Shown here: one piece after another, positions 1-10,280 of the stretch
How positions within the stretch are numbered: the stretch's first letter is position 1
Layout of the letters: each line of letters opens with the position of its first letter
Source of the DNA: Sciscionella sediminilitoris
GTDB lineage: Bacteria; Actinomycetota; Actinomycetes; Mycobacteriales; Pseudonocardiaceae
Assembly: GCF_000737195.2 (NCBI RefSeq)
Contig: NZ_JALM01000078.1
Location: forward strand, 1-36,066
Direction: 5' to 3'
Length of the DNA: 36,066 nucleotides
Made by a program: the position numbers and the translations under genes
The notes under the pieces: model-generated
Seen by the model: the letters and a program-made list of their open reading frames with translations, nothing else
Database searches by the model: none
Told to the model about the DNA's origin: nothing

Positions 1-2
1 GC

Positions 3-614
3 CCCGGCGATCAGCAGCGGACCGCCGCCCACCCGCGGCCCGCCGAACAGCAGCGGCGCGCACCGGACCCCACCCGCCGCGGGATGCCCCCGGCGCGCGG
101 CCAGCAGCCGCAACGGGACCAGCAGCCACAGCGGGACCAGCAGCCACAGCGGGACCAGCCGACCCGCGCCCAACCGCAGCAGCCGCGCCAGCAGACCACG
201 GCCCGCAATCCGGTTCGCGGCGAGGACGAGCGCCCGCGCAGGCGGGAGCAGCCTCCGGGCAGGGAACGCGCGGCAGGCGCCGACCCAAGAGCGCGCGGCG
301 ATCAGGACCCCCGACGCTCCCCCGCCCCCGGTGGTCAGCCACCGCGGCGCGACCAGGGAACCCGGCGCGCACCGGATCCGCAGCGGGGCGGCGAACCGCC
401 ACGCAGGCGGGCCCACCAGGACGAGGCTCAGGAGCCACCACGGCGGCGCAACCCCGGACGGGGCGAGCAGCCGCGCGGACGGGGCGCGGAGGCGGCGAAC
501 AACGCCCGTGAGCGCGCCAGGCAGATCCGGGAGAACACCGAACGCGAAGCGCGCCGCCGGGCCGATGAGGGACAGCGTCAGCAGCCGCGTTTCCGCCGCC
601 GCGACGATCAGTGA
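3..614 (+). CDS. C-terminal part of a Pro/Arg/Gln-rich protein (possible DUF6542-family tail)
   Basis: The reading frame is open from the left edge to a TGA at 612-614, so the true start lies outside the window. What is visible is about 203 residues of low-complexity, disordered-looking sequence rich in Arg, Pro, Gln and Glu, with three copies of the hexapeptide QQPQRD near its beginning and a very basic, alpha-helical-looking end (NARERARQIRENTEREARRR). No fold or catalytic motif can be seen. It converges on ispH. In mycobacteria the gene convergent with lytB2/ispH (Rv1111c) is a DUF6542 membrane protein, and relatives can carry long charged tails, so this may be such a tail. That assignment is inferred from position only. 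An ATG at 84 is in frame but is unlikely to be the start because coding continues upstream of it. Confidence 0.6.
   Translation, partial: PGDQQRTAAHPRPAEQQRRAPDPTRRGMPPARGQQPQRDQQPQRDQQPQRDQPTRAQPQQPRQQTTARNPVRGEDERPRRREQPPGRERAAGADPRARGDQDPRRSPAPGGQPPRRDQGTRRAPDPQRGGEPPRRRAHQDEAQEPPRRRNPGRGEQPRGRGAEAANNARERARQIRENTEREARRRADEGQRQQPRFRRRDDQ
102..155 (+). repeat. Three tandem 18-bp coding repeats
   Basis: Three consecutive 18-bp units, each reading CAG CAG CCN CAR CGG GAC (QQPQRD), lie in frame inside the partial CDS. Copies two and three are identical. The first differs only at two synonymous third positions, which suggests recent duplication by slippage. A further CAG follows the last unit. 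Confidence 0.85.
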
Positions 615-645
615 TCCGGCCCCGGCAGTGATCCGGTACTGAACG

Positions 646-689
646 CGACAGCGGCGCCGGGCGATCCGATTCGCCCGGCGCCGCTGTCG
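646..689. terminator. Bidirectional terminator between convergent genes
   Basis: A perfect 19-bp inverted repeat (646-664 and 671-689) with a 6-base loop lies between the stop of the Arg/Pro-rich gene and the stop of ispH. It is GC-rich with no long T run on either side, as is common for actinobacterial hairpin terminators. Its position between two converging stop codons makes a shared terminator the natural reading. Confidence 0.8.
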
Positions 690-722
690 TTCGTCCGGCA
701 GTGGTCAGCTATGTGACACGAC

Positions 723-1697
723 TCACTCTCGCGCGCCGCCGAGGCTCTTCCGCAGTTCGCGGGGCAGGGCGAAGGTGATCTTCTCGTTCGCCGTGGTCAC
801 CTCGGACACGTCCGCCCAGCCGCGCTCGGCGAGGTACCGCAGCACCTCCTCGACCAGCAGCTCGGGCACCGAGGCCCCGCTGGTCACGCCGACCGTGCGC
901 ACCCCGTCCAGCCAGGCCTCGTCCAGTTCGCCCGCATGATCGACCCGGTGGGCGGTGCTCGCACCCGCATCGAGCGCGACCTCGACCAGTCGCACCGAGT
1001 TCGAGGAGTTGCCCGAACCGACGACGATCACCAGATCGCACTCCGGGGCCATGGTCTTCACCGCGACCTGGCGGTTCTGGGTGGCGTAGCAGATGTCGTC
1101 GCTCGGCGGATCGGACAGCTCGGGGAACCGCTCGCGCAGCGCGTCGACCCGGCGCATGGTCTCGTCGACGGACAACGTGGTCTGGGAGAGCCAGACGACC
1201 TTGGACGGGTCCCGCACCTCGACCGAGGCGACGTCCTCCTCGGTGTCCACGAGCTGGACGTTGTCCGGGGCCTCCCCCGAAGTGCCCTCCACTTCCTCGT
1301 GGCCGTGGTGCCCGATGAGCAGGATGTCGTAGTCGTCCCTGGCGAACCGCTTCGCTTCCTGGTGCACCTTGGTCACCAGCGGGCAGGTCGCGTCGATCGC
1401 CTGCAGTCCGCGCTCGTTCGCGCTCTCCCGCACCGCGGGCGAGACCCCGTGCGCGGAGAACACCACGTGCGCCCCCTCGGGAACCTCGTCGGTCTCCTCG
1501 ACGAAGATCGCCCCGCGTTCGGTCAGCGTGCGCACCACGTGCTTGTTGTGCACGATCTCCTTGCGCACGTACACCGGCGCGCCGTAGCGTTCGAGTGCCT
1601 TCTCCACGGTTTCCACTGCACGGTCCACACCCGCGCAGTAGCCACGAGGCTTGGCGAGGAGTACACGCTTGCCGGGGTTGTCCTGCTCGACGGTCAT
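723..1697 (-). CDS. ispH: 4-hydroxy-3-methylbut-2-enyl diphosphate reductase
   Basis: 324 residues. Last enzyme of the MEP pathway: an iron-sulfur protein in the cytosol that reduces HMBPP to IPP and DMAPP. The three conserved cluster cysteines are present at C21 (GYCAGV), C105 (TCPLVTKVH) and C203 ([11 protein letters not shown]), as are the family His/Glu elements H50, H83 and [14 protein letters not shown]. The frame stays open well upstream, but the family N-terminus begins [15 protein letters not shown], so the ATG at 1697 (MTVEQDNPG) fits best. A GAAGG lies just before it and a TACCCT -10-like hexamer ends 6 bases before the ATG, so the mRNA may be nearly leaderless. It converges on the preceding gene and diverges from the Rv1109c-like gene, as in mycobacteria. 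The MEP product feeds isoprenoid synthesis, including uppS further along. Confidence 0.96.
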   Translation of the reverse strand: MTVEQDNPGKRVLLAKPRGYCAGVDRAVETVEKALERYGAPVYVRKEIVHNKHVVRTLTERGAIFVEETDEVPEGAHVVFSAHGVSPAVRESANERGLQAIDATCPLVTKVHQEAKRFARDDYDILLIGHHGHEEVEGTSGEAPDNVQLVDTEEDVASVEVRDPSKVVWLSQTTLSVDETMRRVDALRERFPELSDPPSDDICYATQNRQVAVKTMAPECDLVIVVGSGNSSNSVRLVEVALDAGASTAHRVDHAGELDEAWLDGVRTVGVTSGASVPELLVEEVLRYLAERGWADVSEVTTANEKITFALPRELRKSLGGARE

Positions 1698-1703
1698 ACC
1701 TTC

Positions 1704-1733
1704 AGGGTAGGGCGCAACGGCGAACAGGTCGAA
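1704..1733 (-). promoter_or_regulatory. Candidate ispH promoter
   Basis: On the minus strand TTCGAC (1733-1728), an 18-base spacer and TACCCT (1709-1704) precede the ispH ATG by 6 bases. The -10 matches the actinobacterial TANNNT pattern; the -35 is only partial. Transcription would start at or next to the ATG. Confidence 0.4.
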
Positions 1734-1823
1734 GACGACCGCGAAGATCACGTCCGCACCGGCGGGCGCGGTATCGCGGTGCCGGTGCGCCCGGCCGCGC
1801 GGACGAGGATACTTGGAGCTGTG

Positions 1824-2474
1824 ATGAAACGACTGCCGTTCGGCGTACGCCTCGCCGCGGGGATCACCGCGACGATGGTCGAGAACGCACGTACGCTGCC
1901 GACCAAACTGCTCGGGCTTCCGGTCACCGTGGTCAGCGAGGCGCTGCAGTACACGATGCGGCTTCAGCAGGGCCTCACCGAGCTGGCGATCAAGGGCGAT
2001 ACCGCGCTCGCCGGGCTGCGGCCGGTCGAGAAGGCTCCCGCCTGGGCGACCTTCGACGAGGACCTGCTCGACGACGAGGGCTCCGGCGACTCCTACGGCA
2101 GCGCACCGATCGAGACCGCGGGTATCGAGGAACGCGAGATCGCGAAACTGCGCGCCGACCTGACCCGCTACGACGAGCGCGACCCCTCCGCGCTGAGTGC
2201 CTGGGACGCGGTCGCCCGTCAGCTCGCCACCCAGACCGAGGAGCGCCCCGAACCGGCCGAGCCCGAACCGCCGCACGCCTTCCCGAACTACCCAGAGCTC
2301 TCGCTGGCGCAGCTGCGTGCCCGGCTGCGCCGGTTCTCCGTCGAGGACCTCGGCGAACTGCTCGAGTACGAACTCGCCACCCACGACCGGGCCGACTACG
2401 TGCGCATGTTGCGCAACCGGATCGAGACGGTGCGCCAGGACAGCGCCGAGAATCCCGGCGATTCCGCCACGTGA
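1824..2474 (+). CDS. Rv1109c-like conserved protein (annotated elsewhere as lipid droplet-associated)
   Basis: 216 residues, no catalytic motif. Residues 1-60 form an amphipathic and hydrophobic N-terminal part ([19 protein letters not shown]), the middle is acidic, and the C-terminus has a conserved-looking block, [20 protein letters not shown], followed by [21 protein letters not shown]. That last block resembles the membrane- or partner-binding end of the family member encoded beside xseA in mycobacteria, sometimes named lipid droplet-associated protein. The ATG at 1824 is chosen over the adjacent in-frame GTG at 1821 because GGAG at 1815-1818 is 5 bases from the ATG but only 2 from the GTG. 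Its stop overlaps the xseA start (GTGA), so the two are translationally coupled. The biochemical role is not known to me. Confidence 0.8.
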   Translation: MKRLPFGVRLAAGITATMVENARTLPTKLLGLPVTVVSEALQYTMRLQQGLTELAIKGDTALAGLRPVEKAPAWATFDEDLLDDEGSGDSYGSAPIETAGIEEREIAKLRADLTRYDERDPSALSAWDAVARQLATQTEERPEPAEPEPPHAFPNYPELSLAQLRARLRRFSVEDLGELLEYELATHDRADYVRMLRNRIETVRQDSAENPGDSAT

Positions 2475-3706
2475 GTACCCCGACGACGACCGCGGAGAAT
2501 CCGTGGCCGGTGCGCACCGTCGCACGCAAGATCGGCGATTGGATCGGCAGACTCGGCGAGGTCTGGATCGAAGGCCAGCTCACCCAGGTCATCGCGCGCC
2601 GGGGTACCTCGACCGCATTCCTGACCCTGCGCGATCCGGCCGCCGACGTCTCGCTCACCCTGACCTGCCCGATGCGGCTGCTGCAGGCGCTCGAACACAA
2701 GCCCGCCGACGGTGACCGCGTCGTCGTGCACGGCAGGCCCTCCTTCTGGGCGGGCCGGGGCACCCTGTCGATCAGGGTGGACGAGATCCGCGCCGTGGGC
2801 ATCGGTGAACTGCTCGCCCGCATCGAGCGGTTGCGCAAACTGCTCGGCGCCGAGGGACTGTTCGATCCGCGGCGCAAACAACGGCTTCCCGTGCTGCCCC
2901 GGCGGATCGGACTGATCACCGGGCGCGCCTCGGCCGCCGAGCGCGATGTGCTCAGCAATGCGCACGCCCGCTGGCCCCAGGCGCGGTTCGAGATCCACAA
3001 CGTCGCCGTGCAGGGCCCGAACGCGGTACCGCAGATCAGCCGCGCCCTTTCCACCCTGGACATGAGCGAGGACGTGGACGTGATCGTGCTCGCCAGGGGC
3101 GGCGGCAGCGTCGAGGACCTGCTCCCCTTCTCCGACGAGGCACTGTGCCGGGCGGTGGCCCGCTGCCGCACCCCGGTGGTCAGCGCGGTCGGCCACGAGC
3201 CGGACTCACCGCTCTGCGATCAGGTCGCCGACCTGCGGTGTTCCACCCCGACCGATGCGGGAAAGACGATCGTGCCGGACATGGCCGAGCAGGTGCGCGC
3301 CCTGGGAATCCTGCGGGAACGCGCGCGCCGGGCGCTGGCCGGCTGGGTGGACCGGGAACGCAAGCTGCTCGAGGCGCTGCGCAGCCGCCCCGCGCTCGCC
3401 GATCCGTACGCCGGACTGCGGCGCCGCGGCGAGGAGATCACCGGGCTGCGGATGCGCGGCCGCCAAGCCATCCTCACCAGGCTGGGCGCCGAGCGCACCC
3501 AGCAGGCGAACCTGCGTGCCCAGTTGTCCACCCTCGGCCCGGCCGCGACCATGGCGCGCGGCTATGCGATCGTCGGCGTGCTCGGGGCGTCCGAGCAGAC
3601 CGTGCTGCGCTCGGTCGCCGAGGTCACCGAGGGTGCCGAGCTGCGCATCCGGCTCGCCGACGGCGCACTGCGTGCCGTGGTGAACGAGGTGAAGAAGACG
3701 GAATGA
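2471..3706 (+). CDS. xseA: Exodeoxyribonuclease VII large subunit
   Basis: 411 residues, the usual actinobacterial length. Catalytic subunit of exonuclease VII, which degrades single-stranded DNA from both ends and works with XseB. Order: an N-terminal OB-fold, about residues 20-115 ([10 protein letters not shown] and [13 protein letters not shown]), then the nuclease domain with [35 protein letters not shown] and [13 protein letters not shown] followed by STPTDAGK, then a coiled-coil-prone C-terminal half ending in a strand-rich segment (MARGYAIV). The GTG at 2471 overlaps the previous stop by 4 bases. Its own stop region overlaps the xseB ATG by 4 bases, so the three genes form one coupled operon. 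Confidence 0.96.
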   Translation: MSTPTTTAENPWPVRTVARKIGDWIGRLGEVWIEGQLTQVIARRGTSTAFLTLRDPAADVSLTLTCPMRLLQALEHKPADGDRVVVHGRPSFWAGRGTLSIRVDEIRAVGIGELLARIERLRKLLGAEGLFDPRRKQRLPVLPRRIGLITGRASAAERDVLSNAHARWPQARFEIHNVAVQGPNAVPQISRALSTLDMSEDVDVIVLARGGGSVEDLLPFSDEALCRAVARCRTPVVSAVGHEPDSPLCDQVADLRCSTPTDAGKTIVPDMAEQVRALGILRERARRALAGWVDRERKLLEALRSRPALADPYAGLRRRGEEITGLRMRGRQAILTRLGAERTQQANLRAQLSTLGPAATMARGYAIVGVLGASEQTVLRSVAEVTEGAELRIRLADGALRAVVNEVKKTE

Positions 3707-3945
3707 CCACCGAGGACAACGAACCCGAACTCGACTACGAATCCGCCCGCGACCAGCTCGCCGAGGTCGTCGCCAAGCTCGAGGCTGGCGGGCTCTCGCT
3801 GGAGGACTCGCTCGCCCTGTGGGAACGCGGGGAGGCCCTCGCCGCGCTGTGCGAGCGTCATCTCGCCGGTGCCCAGGAACGCGTGGACGCCGCGCTCTCG
3901 GTCGTGGTGGACGAGACGGCCGCGGCGGAAGCCGAAGAGTCCTGA
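3703..3945 (+). CDS. xseB: Exodeoxyribonuclease VII small subunit
   Basis: 80 residues. Small helical subunit whose copies wrap the XseA coiled coil. The family signature is clear: [20 protein letters not shown] followed by [21 protein letters not shown]. The ATG at 3703 sits inside the xseA end (GAATGA), a 4-base overlap typical of coupled translation. The last 15 residues are acidic and unlikely to be structured. It ends 7 bases before the convergent DUF4245 gene. Confidence 0.95.
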   Translation: MTTEDNEPELDYESARDQLAEVVAKLEAGGLSLEDSLALWERGEALAALCERHLAGAQERVDAALSVVVDETAAAEAEES

Positions 3946-3952
3946 GCGGGCG

Positions 3953-4576
3953 CTACTTGGCCGAACGCGGGACCGGCTGCGCCTTGGTCATCGCCGTGGC
4001 CAGCGTGCGGAACTGAGCCTCGCTCGCGTTCCCGGTGATCAGGATCCGCACCGCCCCGGTGTCCCGGATCCAGGTCTGCTCGTTGCGCACCGCGGGATAG
4101 GTCCGCCACGGCACCCCGCCCGCCTGCTTGGTCCCGGTCGCCGAAGGGGTGCTGTCCTTCGCTTCCGCGGCCTCGGCCACGAGCGGGCCGGTCGGCGCGT
4201 CGCTCTGCACCAGCCGCAGATAACCGTTCCGCGGGGTGACCCAGCCCGTGCGCACCTCCGTCAGCCCGTCGAGTGGGCTGACGTCGCCGGAGTTGGACCA
4301 CCAGTCCTTGGGCAGCTCCGGCACCCGGACCGGGAAGTGCATGTCCTGCGCGACCGTGGTCAGCTGCTTGTGCGCGTCCTGGCGCGGCTGCACCGATTCA
4401 TCCACCGAGGCGTGCCCCGGGGAGAACGACCAGCCGCCGAGCAGCCCGACGAGCACGAGCACGACCACCGCGAGTACCACCATCGTCAGCATCATGTCGC
4501 GGGTACCGAGGCGAAGACGCTGCGTCCGTCGATCCTGCGCTTGTGGGTTCTGCGCTCCCGGGTTCTGCTCGGTCAC
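3953..4576 (-). CDS. DUF4245 family membrane-anchored protein
   Basis: 207 residues: a short basic cytoplasmic N-terminus, one membrane segment at about 28-48 ([20 protein letters not shown]), then an extracytoplasmic domain. The conserved features of DUF4245 as I recall it are present: [30 protein letters not shown] and [15 protein letters not shown]. The start is a GTG at 4576 after GGAAAA; an upstream ATG in another frame stops after three codons. It is divergent from glpX and convergent with xseB, the arrangement of Rv1100 beside glpX in M. tuberculosis. Function unknown. Confidence 0.88.
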   Translation of the reverse strand: MTEQNPGAQNPQAQDRRTQRLRLGTRDMMLTMVVLAVVVLVLVGLLGGWSFSPGHASVDESVQPRQDAHKQLTTVAQDMHFPVRVPELPKDWWSNSGDVSPLDGLTEVRTGWVTPRNGYLRLVQSDAPTGPLVAEAAEAKDSTPSATGTKQAGGVPWRTYPAVRNEQTWIRDTGAVRILITGNASEAQFRTLATAMTKAQPVPRSAK

Positions 4577-4652
4577 TTTTCCATCGTGTCACCCGAGGGG
4601 CGGCGCGGCCATCTGGGAGGATCAACGCCACAGACCGCAAGGAGGCCACAGG

Positions 4653-5696
4653 ATGACCACACCGGCTGACCACAGGACGGAAGCACCGGATCGCAACCTC
4701 GCGCTGGAACTCGTCCGCGTCACCGAGGCAGCGGCGATGGCCGCGGGCCGCTGGGTGGGGCGGGGCGACAAGAACGGCGGCGATGGTGCGGCCGTCGACG
4801 CCATGCGCAAGCTGATCGGCACCGTGAGCATGCACGGCGTCGTGGTGATCGGCGAGGGCGAGAAAGACGAAGCCCCGATGCTCTACAACGGCGAGCACGT
4901 CGGCAACGGGGACGGACCGGACTGCGATGTCGCCGTCGACCCGATCGACGGAACCACCCTGATGTCCAAGGGGATGCTCAACGCGATCGCCGTCATGGCC
5001 GTCTCCGAGCGCGGCGCGATGTACGACCCCTCCGCGGTGTTCTACATGGAGAAGATCGCCGTCGGCCCGGAAGCCGCCAACGCGATCGATCTGAACCGGT
5101 CCATCGAAGAGAACATCCGCGCCGTGGCCAAGGCCAAGCATTCCGATGTCACCGATGTCACCGTGTGCATCCTCGACCGGCCCCGCCACGACTCCATCGT
5201 CGAGGAGGTCCGCCAGGCCGGGGCGCGCATCCGGTTCATCTCCGACGGCGATGTGGCCGGGGCGATCTCCGCGGCCCGCCCGCACACCGGTGTCGACATG
5301 CTGCTCGGTATCGGCGGCACCCCGGAGGGCATCATCGCCGCCGCCGCGCTCAAGTGCATGGGCGGCGCCATCCAGGGACGGCTGTGGCCCAAGGACGACG
5401 CCGAGCGCCAGCGCGCCATCGACGCCGGACACGACCTCGACCGGGTGCTGCACACCGATGACCTGGTCGGCGGCGAGAACGCCTTCTTCTGCGCCACCGG
5501 GATCACCGACGGCGACCTGCTCCGCGGGGTCCGCTACGGGGCGGGCGGCTGCACGACGCACTCCATCGTGATGCGTTCCAAGTCCGGAACCGTGCGCATG
5601 GTCGAGGGCTTCCACCGGCTGAACAAGCTGCGCACCTACTCCGCAGTCGACTTCGACCGCTCGCGCAATTCCGAGGAGCCGCCGCCGCTGCCCTGA
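4653..5696 (+). CDS. glpX: Class II fructose-1,6-bisphosphatase
   Basis: 347 residues. Hydrolyses fructose-1,6-bisphosphate to fructose-6-phosphate, the committed step of gluconeogenesis, in the cytosol; metal dependent. Family motifs: [17 protein letters not shown] near residue 37, [12 protein letters not shown] at about 66, the metal-binding DPIDGTT at 96-102, [10 protein letters not shown], and [14 protein letters not shown] near the C-terminus. The ATG at 4653 has a near-perfect AAGGAGG at 4639-4645, which fixes the start. Actinobacteria often rely on this class as their main FBPase. fumC lies 3 kb downstream; in mycobacteria glpX and fum are adjacent, so the genes between are an insertion in this lineage or a loss there. 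Confidence 0.96.
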   Translation: MTTPADHRTEAPDRNLALELVRVTEAAAMAAGRWVGRGDKNGGDGAAVDAMRKLIGTVSMHGVVVIGEGEKDEAPMLYNGEHVGNGDGPDCDVAVDPIDGTTLMSKGMLNAIAVMAVSERGAMYDPSAVFYMEKIAVGPEAANAIDLNRSIEENIRAVAKAKHSDVTDVTVCILDRPRHDSIVEEVRQAGARIRFISDGDVAGAISAARPHTGVDMLLGIGGTPEGIIAAAALKCMGGAIQGRLWPKDDAERQRAIDAGHDLDRVLHTDDLVGGENAFFCATGITDGDLLRGVRYGAGGCTTHSIVMRSKSGTVRMVEGFHRLNKLRTYSAVDFDRSRNSEEPPPLP

Positions 5697-5720
5697 TCGT
5701 CCGGCGCCGAGCGCGCGGGT

Positions 5721-6446
5721 TCAGCGCAGGCGCCCGGCGAACTCCCGCAACGCGTCGGAGAGCAGCGGGACACCGAAGGTCTCCAGCACCGCCTCGCGTG
5801 CCGGGCAGGCCGCGAAGTTCGGGCAGATCAGCGGGATCAGCACTCGGAGCACGCTGGTCACCTGGCCCGTCGGCAGTGCGGCGGAGACCACGGCGTTGCG
5901 GCCATAGGTGCCGACCGCGGCGAACGCCTCGGCGAGGAACGCGGGCGCGCCCGCGGCGAGCAGCGTCTCCCGCAACGGGTCGCGCAGTTTGCCCGCATAG
6001 GTGCCCGGGGTGATCGCGTTGGCTGTGCCGTCGAGCCGGCGGCACAGCCAATGCCCACGCCGCCGGTGCACCGGCAGGGTCGTGAGCAGCCGGTCGGCCA
6101 GGCGCGTGTAGAGCCGTTCCGGATCGAAGGCCAGCGCGACCGCGTCCTGATACACCTCGCCGGACCGGTTCACCAGCGCCTGTCTCGCCCGGTCCCGCGC
6201 ACGCGCCTGTCGTGGCCTCGGCCGCCTGCGCCACGGCTGGTCCGCCGACTGCTCCGGCGGCCGCATCCACCGCTGTTCCGGTTGCCGCGCACCGAGATGC
6301 GCGATCCGGTGCTCCCTGGGCCACGTCGTCGTGCTCGGGGTACCGCGCCGCGCGCACTCCGCGCCGCGCTGCGAATCGAAGCGATGCCGACCACCGCAGT
6401 ACTCACACTCGTACTGGTTTCTCGGGAGTCGTCGATAGCTCGCCAT
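5721..6446 (-). CDS. Unrecognised protein with N-terminal zinc-ribbon-like motif
   Basis: 241 residues. I do not recognise the family. The N-terminus carries C-x2-C-x3-H with a later C (YECEYCGGRHRFDSQRGAEC), a plausible zinc ribbon. Residues about 60-90 are very Arg/Pro-rich and probably disordered. The C-terminal 140 residues look folded and helical (EVYQDAVALAFDPERLYTRLADRLL through LLSDALREFAGRLR) and contain a second cysteine pair, CPNFAACPAREA. The ATG at 6446 has no Shine-Dalgarno; TACCGT ends 8 bases upstream, so translation may be leaderless. It ends 24 bases after the convergent glpX stop. A nucleic-acid-binding role is possible from the zinc motif and basic linker, but that is a guess. 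Confidence 0.75.
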   Translation of the reverse strand: MASYRRLPRNQYECEYCGGRHRFDSQRGAECARRGTPSTTTWPREHRIAHLGARQPEQRWMRPPEQSADQPWRRRPRPRQARARDRARQALVNRSGEVYQDAVALAFDPERLYTRLADRLLTTLPVHRRRGHWLCRRLDGTANAITPGTYAGKLRDPLRETLLAAGAPAFLAEAFAAVGTYGRNAVVSAALPTGQVTSVLRVLIPLICPNFAACPAREAVLETFGVPLLSDALREFAGRLR

Positions 6447-6454
6447 GAACCGCT

Positions 6455-6460
6455 ACGGTA
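6455..6460 (-). promoter_or_regulatory. Candidate -10 element of the zinc-ribbon gene
   Basis: TACCGT on the minus strand ends 8 bases before the ATG at 6446, and no ribosome binding site lies between. This is the layout expected for a leaderless transcript. No convincing -35 is seen. Confidence 0.35.
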
Positions 6461-6542
6461 AGCCCGATCGGGGTGCCCGTCTGTCGGCCAAGCAGGTAGC
6501 TCCTCTCCCGATGATCATGCCTCAGTGTCAGTTCCCCGGCAT

Positions 6543-6575
6543 GTGAGTGACCGCGGGGCGGGCTGGGTGACTCAC
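6543..6575 (-). terminator. Hairpin after the thioesterase gene
   Basis: GTGAGTGACC (6543-6552) and GGTGACTCAC (6566-6575) pair at 9 of 10 positions around a 13-base GC-rich loop, starting 17 bases past the thioesterase stop. There is no U tract, so termination activity is uncertain. Confidence 0.4.
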
Positions 6576-6592
6576 ACGGAGCAGTGCGCGGT

Positions 6593-6997
6593 TCAGAGCC
6601 CGAGCAGCCCGGGCTCGGTCGCGAACGCCCCGATCCGCTCGGCATCCGGGACCAGGCGGCGGGTGCGCAGATCGAGCAACCCCGTGACGCTGTGCACCGC
6701 CGCCAGCCGGGTTCCATCGGCGCACAGCTCCTGGTGCACCCGCCCGGTCTTGCCGTGATATTCGAACTCGGTGACCACCTTGATCTCCCCGCCACGGATC
6801 TCGCGCTCGAAGCGGATGGTCGTCTCCAGGTTCACCGGGCCGAGGTGAGCCGCGGCGAGCGCGTCGAGGCGGACTCCGGCGGCCTGTACGCATTCCCACC
6901 GCGCCTGGTCGGCGTACTCGAGGTATTTCGGGCCGCGCACGTGACCGTTCGTGTCGAGGTCGGCGTTACGCACCTGGATCCGCACGGTGAACGTCAT
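6593..6997 (-). CDS. Hotdog-fold acyl-CoA thioesterase (4HBT type)
   Basis: 134 residues, the length of a single hotdog domain. The 4HBT active-site block is at the N-terminus: VRNADLDTNGHVRGPKYLEY, with D13/D15 and GH at 18-19. It probably hydrolyses an acyl-CoA or acyl-carrier-protein thioester in the cytosol; the substrate cannot be read from sequence. Start chosen at ATG 6997, with GGTGAG about 10 bases upstream; the in-frame ATG at 7006 (adding MGR) is possible but lies only one base from that site. It overlaps the end of the AraC-type gene by 32 bases and is the last gene of the reductase-regulator-thioesterase operon. Confidence 0.85.
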   Translation of the reverse strand: MTFTVRIQVRNADLDTNGHVRGPKYLEYADQARWECVQAAGVRLDALAAAHLGPVNLETTIRFEREIRGGEIKVVTEFEYHGKTGRVHQELCADGTRLAAVHSVTGLLDLRTRRLVPDAERIGAFATEPGLLGL

Positions 6998-7769
6998 ACG
7001 GCCCATGCTCACCGGTTCCGCGCTGCCGGTCTTGGATGTTCCGGCCAGCCCGCCGGATCCGTGGCCGCCTGGCCAACTCCCCGGGCCGCGCCGAGGCCAG
7101 CTCGGCGCATTCCCGCGCCAGGTGAGCCTGGTCGGTGTAACCAGCGCGCGCCGCGGCGTCCGCGAGACCTGCCCCGCGTTCGGTCGCCGCAAGGAAGGCC
7201 TGGAACCGCAGTATCCGGTGCAGCTGCTTCGGACCCAGCCCGAGCTGCTGGACGCACCTGCGGCGCAGGGTCCGCTCGCTGGTCCCCAGCCGTGCCGCCG
7301 TGGCGGCGGGCCCGCCCGTGCCGAGCAGCCGCGCGGCACCGAGGACGAGGGCATCGACGCCGGTCAGCCGCTCGGACACCAGGGCACACAGTGTCCCGGC
7401 CGCATCCTCGGCGGTGGCGAGCCGCCGCTCGGCGTGGTCCGCGGCGGCGCCCCAGACCTCGCGCAGCCGGAGGCTGGCCGGCATCCCGCATGGGCTCTCC
7501 CCGAGCACACTCGCCACGAGCCCGGGGCGCAGCCGCACCCCGAGGTGCACCGCACCGGCGGCGACCGGAAACCGCACGGGGTGCGCGGTCGGGATGGCCA
7601 CATGCAGTTCCGCGCCGGTCCACACCAGATCCAGGCAGCCATCGGGCAGCACCCGCAGCCGACGGTCCCAGCCACCGTTGCCGATCCACACGCAGCGGAC
7701 CGGACCGGGCCCGGCAGGTCGTTCCCGATACCTGCTCGGCCCGGCGACCTGGCGTACGGGAACGCCCAT
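6966..7769 (-). CDS. AraC-family transcriptional regulator
   Basis: 267 residues. The C-terminal AraC/XylS DNA-binding region is at about residues 155-240: AARLGTSERTLRRRCVQQLG, GPKQLHRILRFQAFL and DAAARAGYTDQAHLARECAE. The N-terminal part (LRVLPDGCLDLVWTGAELHV, GVRLRPGLVASVL) resembles the DUF6597 sensor found in many actinobacterial AraC proteins. The ATG at 7769 overlaps the reductase TGA by one base (TGATG), implying coupled translation. Its last 30 residues overlap the thioesterase start and are probably not structured. It may autoregulate the operon; no operator is recognised. Confidence 0.9.
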   Translation of the reverse strand: MGVPVRQVAGPSRYRERPAGPGPVRCVWIGNGGWDRRLRVLPDGCLDLVWTGAELHVAIPTAHPVRFPVAAGAVHLGVRLRPGLVASVLGESPCGMPASLRLREVWGAAADHAERRLATAEDAAGTLCALVSERLTGVDALVLGAARLLGTGGPAATAARLGTSERTLRRRCVQQLGLGPKQLHRILRFQAFLAATERGAGLADAAARAGYTDQAHLARECAELASARPGELARRPRIRRAGRNIQDRQRGTGEHGPYDVHRADPGA

Positions 7770-8761
7770 CAGCCCGCGTTCGAGGAGTGCCCGGGGAACA
7801 GATGGGCATCCGGATCGAGCAGGACGGCGATGTTGTTCACCGCGGTCGCCGCCTCGCCGAATCCGGTGGCGATCAGCTTGACCTTGCCCTCGTACTGGGC
7901 GACGTCCCCGGCCGCGTAAACCCGCTCGCGCGCGGTCCGCATCGTCGTGTCCACCCGTACCGCCCGGTGGTCGATCTCCAGTCCCCAGTTCTCCAGCGGA
8001 CCGAGGTCGGCGATGAACCCGAGCGCCGCGACGACCGTCTGCGCGGGGAGCACGTGCACCTTGCCCTTGTCCGGCCCGCGTTGCACGGTCACCTCGACCT
8101 CATCCAGTGCCGCGTTTCCACGCAGCTCGGTCACCTCTCCGTCGGTGATGATCGGCACACCGAGCTCGGACACCTGGCGGACCGTCGCGGGGAGAGCCCG
8201 GAACTTGGCGCGGCGGTGCACGAGCGTCACACTCGCCGCGATGGGGTGCATGGCCAGCGCCCAGTCCAGTGCCGAATCCCCGCCACCGACGATCACCACG
8301 TCCTTGTCCGTGTGCTCGTCCAGCTTCGGCACGAAGTGCACCATTCCCTTGCCCAGCCAGCCGTCCCCGGCCGGAAGCGGGCGTGGGCGGAACTCGCCGA
8401 TCCCCGCGGTGAGCAGCACCGCGCGCGCACGGATCACGCTGCCGTCGTCCAGGGTGACCAGCAGGGCCTGGTCGGCATCGGTGAGCTCGCGGGCCTGCCT
8501 GCCCAGCAGATAGCGCGGTTTGGCCTGGTCTGCCTGCTCCACTAGGGATTCCACGAGATCGCGCCCGCGCACCGAGGGGAACCCGGCGACATCGAAGATC
8601 TGCTTCTCCGGATACATGGCGGTGACCTGGCCACCCGGTTCGGGAAGCGCATCGACGATCGCGGTGCTCAGTTCGCGGAATCCCGCATAGTAGGCGGCGA
8701 ACAAGCCGGTCGGCCCGGCTCCGATGATCAACAAGTCGACTTCTGAGTCCGGCTGGGACAT
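7769..8761 (-). CDS. Thioredoxin-reductase-like ferredoxin--NADP+ reductase
   Basis: 330 residues. FAD-dependent oxidoreductase with two dinucleotide folds: GAGPTG at residues 14-19 for FAD and GGGDSA at 159-164 for NADPH, plus [18 protein letters not shown] and the terminal FAD motif [20 protein letters not shown]. The CxxC of true thioredoxin reductases is absent, which with the length fits the type-2 FNR family (YumC-like). It would pass electrons between NADPH and ferredoxin or flavodoxin; the P450 at 13.8 kb is one conceivable downstream user, but that is speculation. Start ATG 8761 has GAGG 8 bases upstream. First gene of a three-gene operon, divergent from fumC. Confidence 0.92.
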   Translation of the reverse strand: MSQPDSEVDLLIIGAGPTGLFAAYYAGFRELSTAIVDALPEPGGQVTAMYPEKQIFDVAGFPSVRGRDLVESLVEQADQAKPRYLLGRQARELTDADQALLVTLDDGSVIRARAVLLTAGIGEFRPRPLPAGDGWLGKGMVHFVPKLDEHTDKDVVIVGGGDSALDWALAMHPIAASVTLVHRRAKFRALPATVRQVSELGVPIITDGEVTELRGNAALDEVEVTVQRGPDKGKVHVLPAQTVVAALGFIADLGPLENWGLEIDHRAVRVDTTMRTARERVYAAGDVAQYEGKVKLIATGFGEAATAVNNIAVLLDPDAHLFPGHSSNAG

Positions 8762-8805
8762 GACACGGCCTCGTTTCACGGTGCAGGTGGTGGACTGCGA
8801 GACCG

Positions 8806-8811
8806 ACATTA
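8806..8811 (-). promoter_or_regulatory. Candidate -10 for the FNR operon
   Basis: TAATGT on the minus strand, 44 bases before the FNR ATG, is a good TANNNT -10. It would give a leader of about 38 bases containing the GAGG site. No good -35 lies 16-18 bases upstream. Confidence 0.35.
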
Positions 8812-8864
8812 CGCGTGTGGTAGGCAACGGTTCGAGTGCTCGATCGGAGTGCAAGACTGTCGCC

Positions 8865-10256
<1,392 letters not shown>

Positions 10257-10280
10257 CACGAACCACATCAGGAGGTACGC

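Noticed and set aside
723-2525. A 600-residue version of IspH
   Set aside because: The extra N-terminal sequence is antisense to the Rv1109c-like gene and has no family resemblance.
3946-3952. A terminator between xseB and the convergent DUF4245 gene
   Set aside because: The gap is only 7 bases and no stem is visible in it.
6584-8545. A 653-codon open frame on the plus strand
   Set aside because: Antisense to three coupled, recognisable genes (FNR, AraC type, thioesterase).
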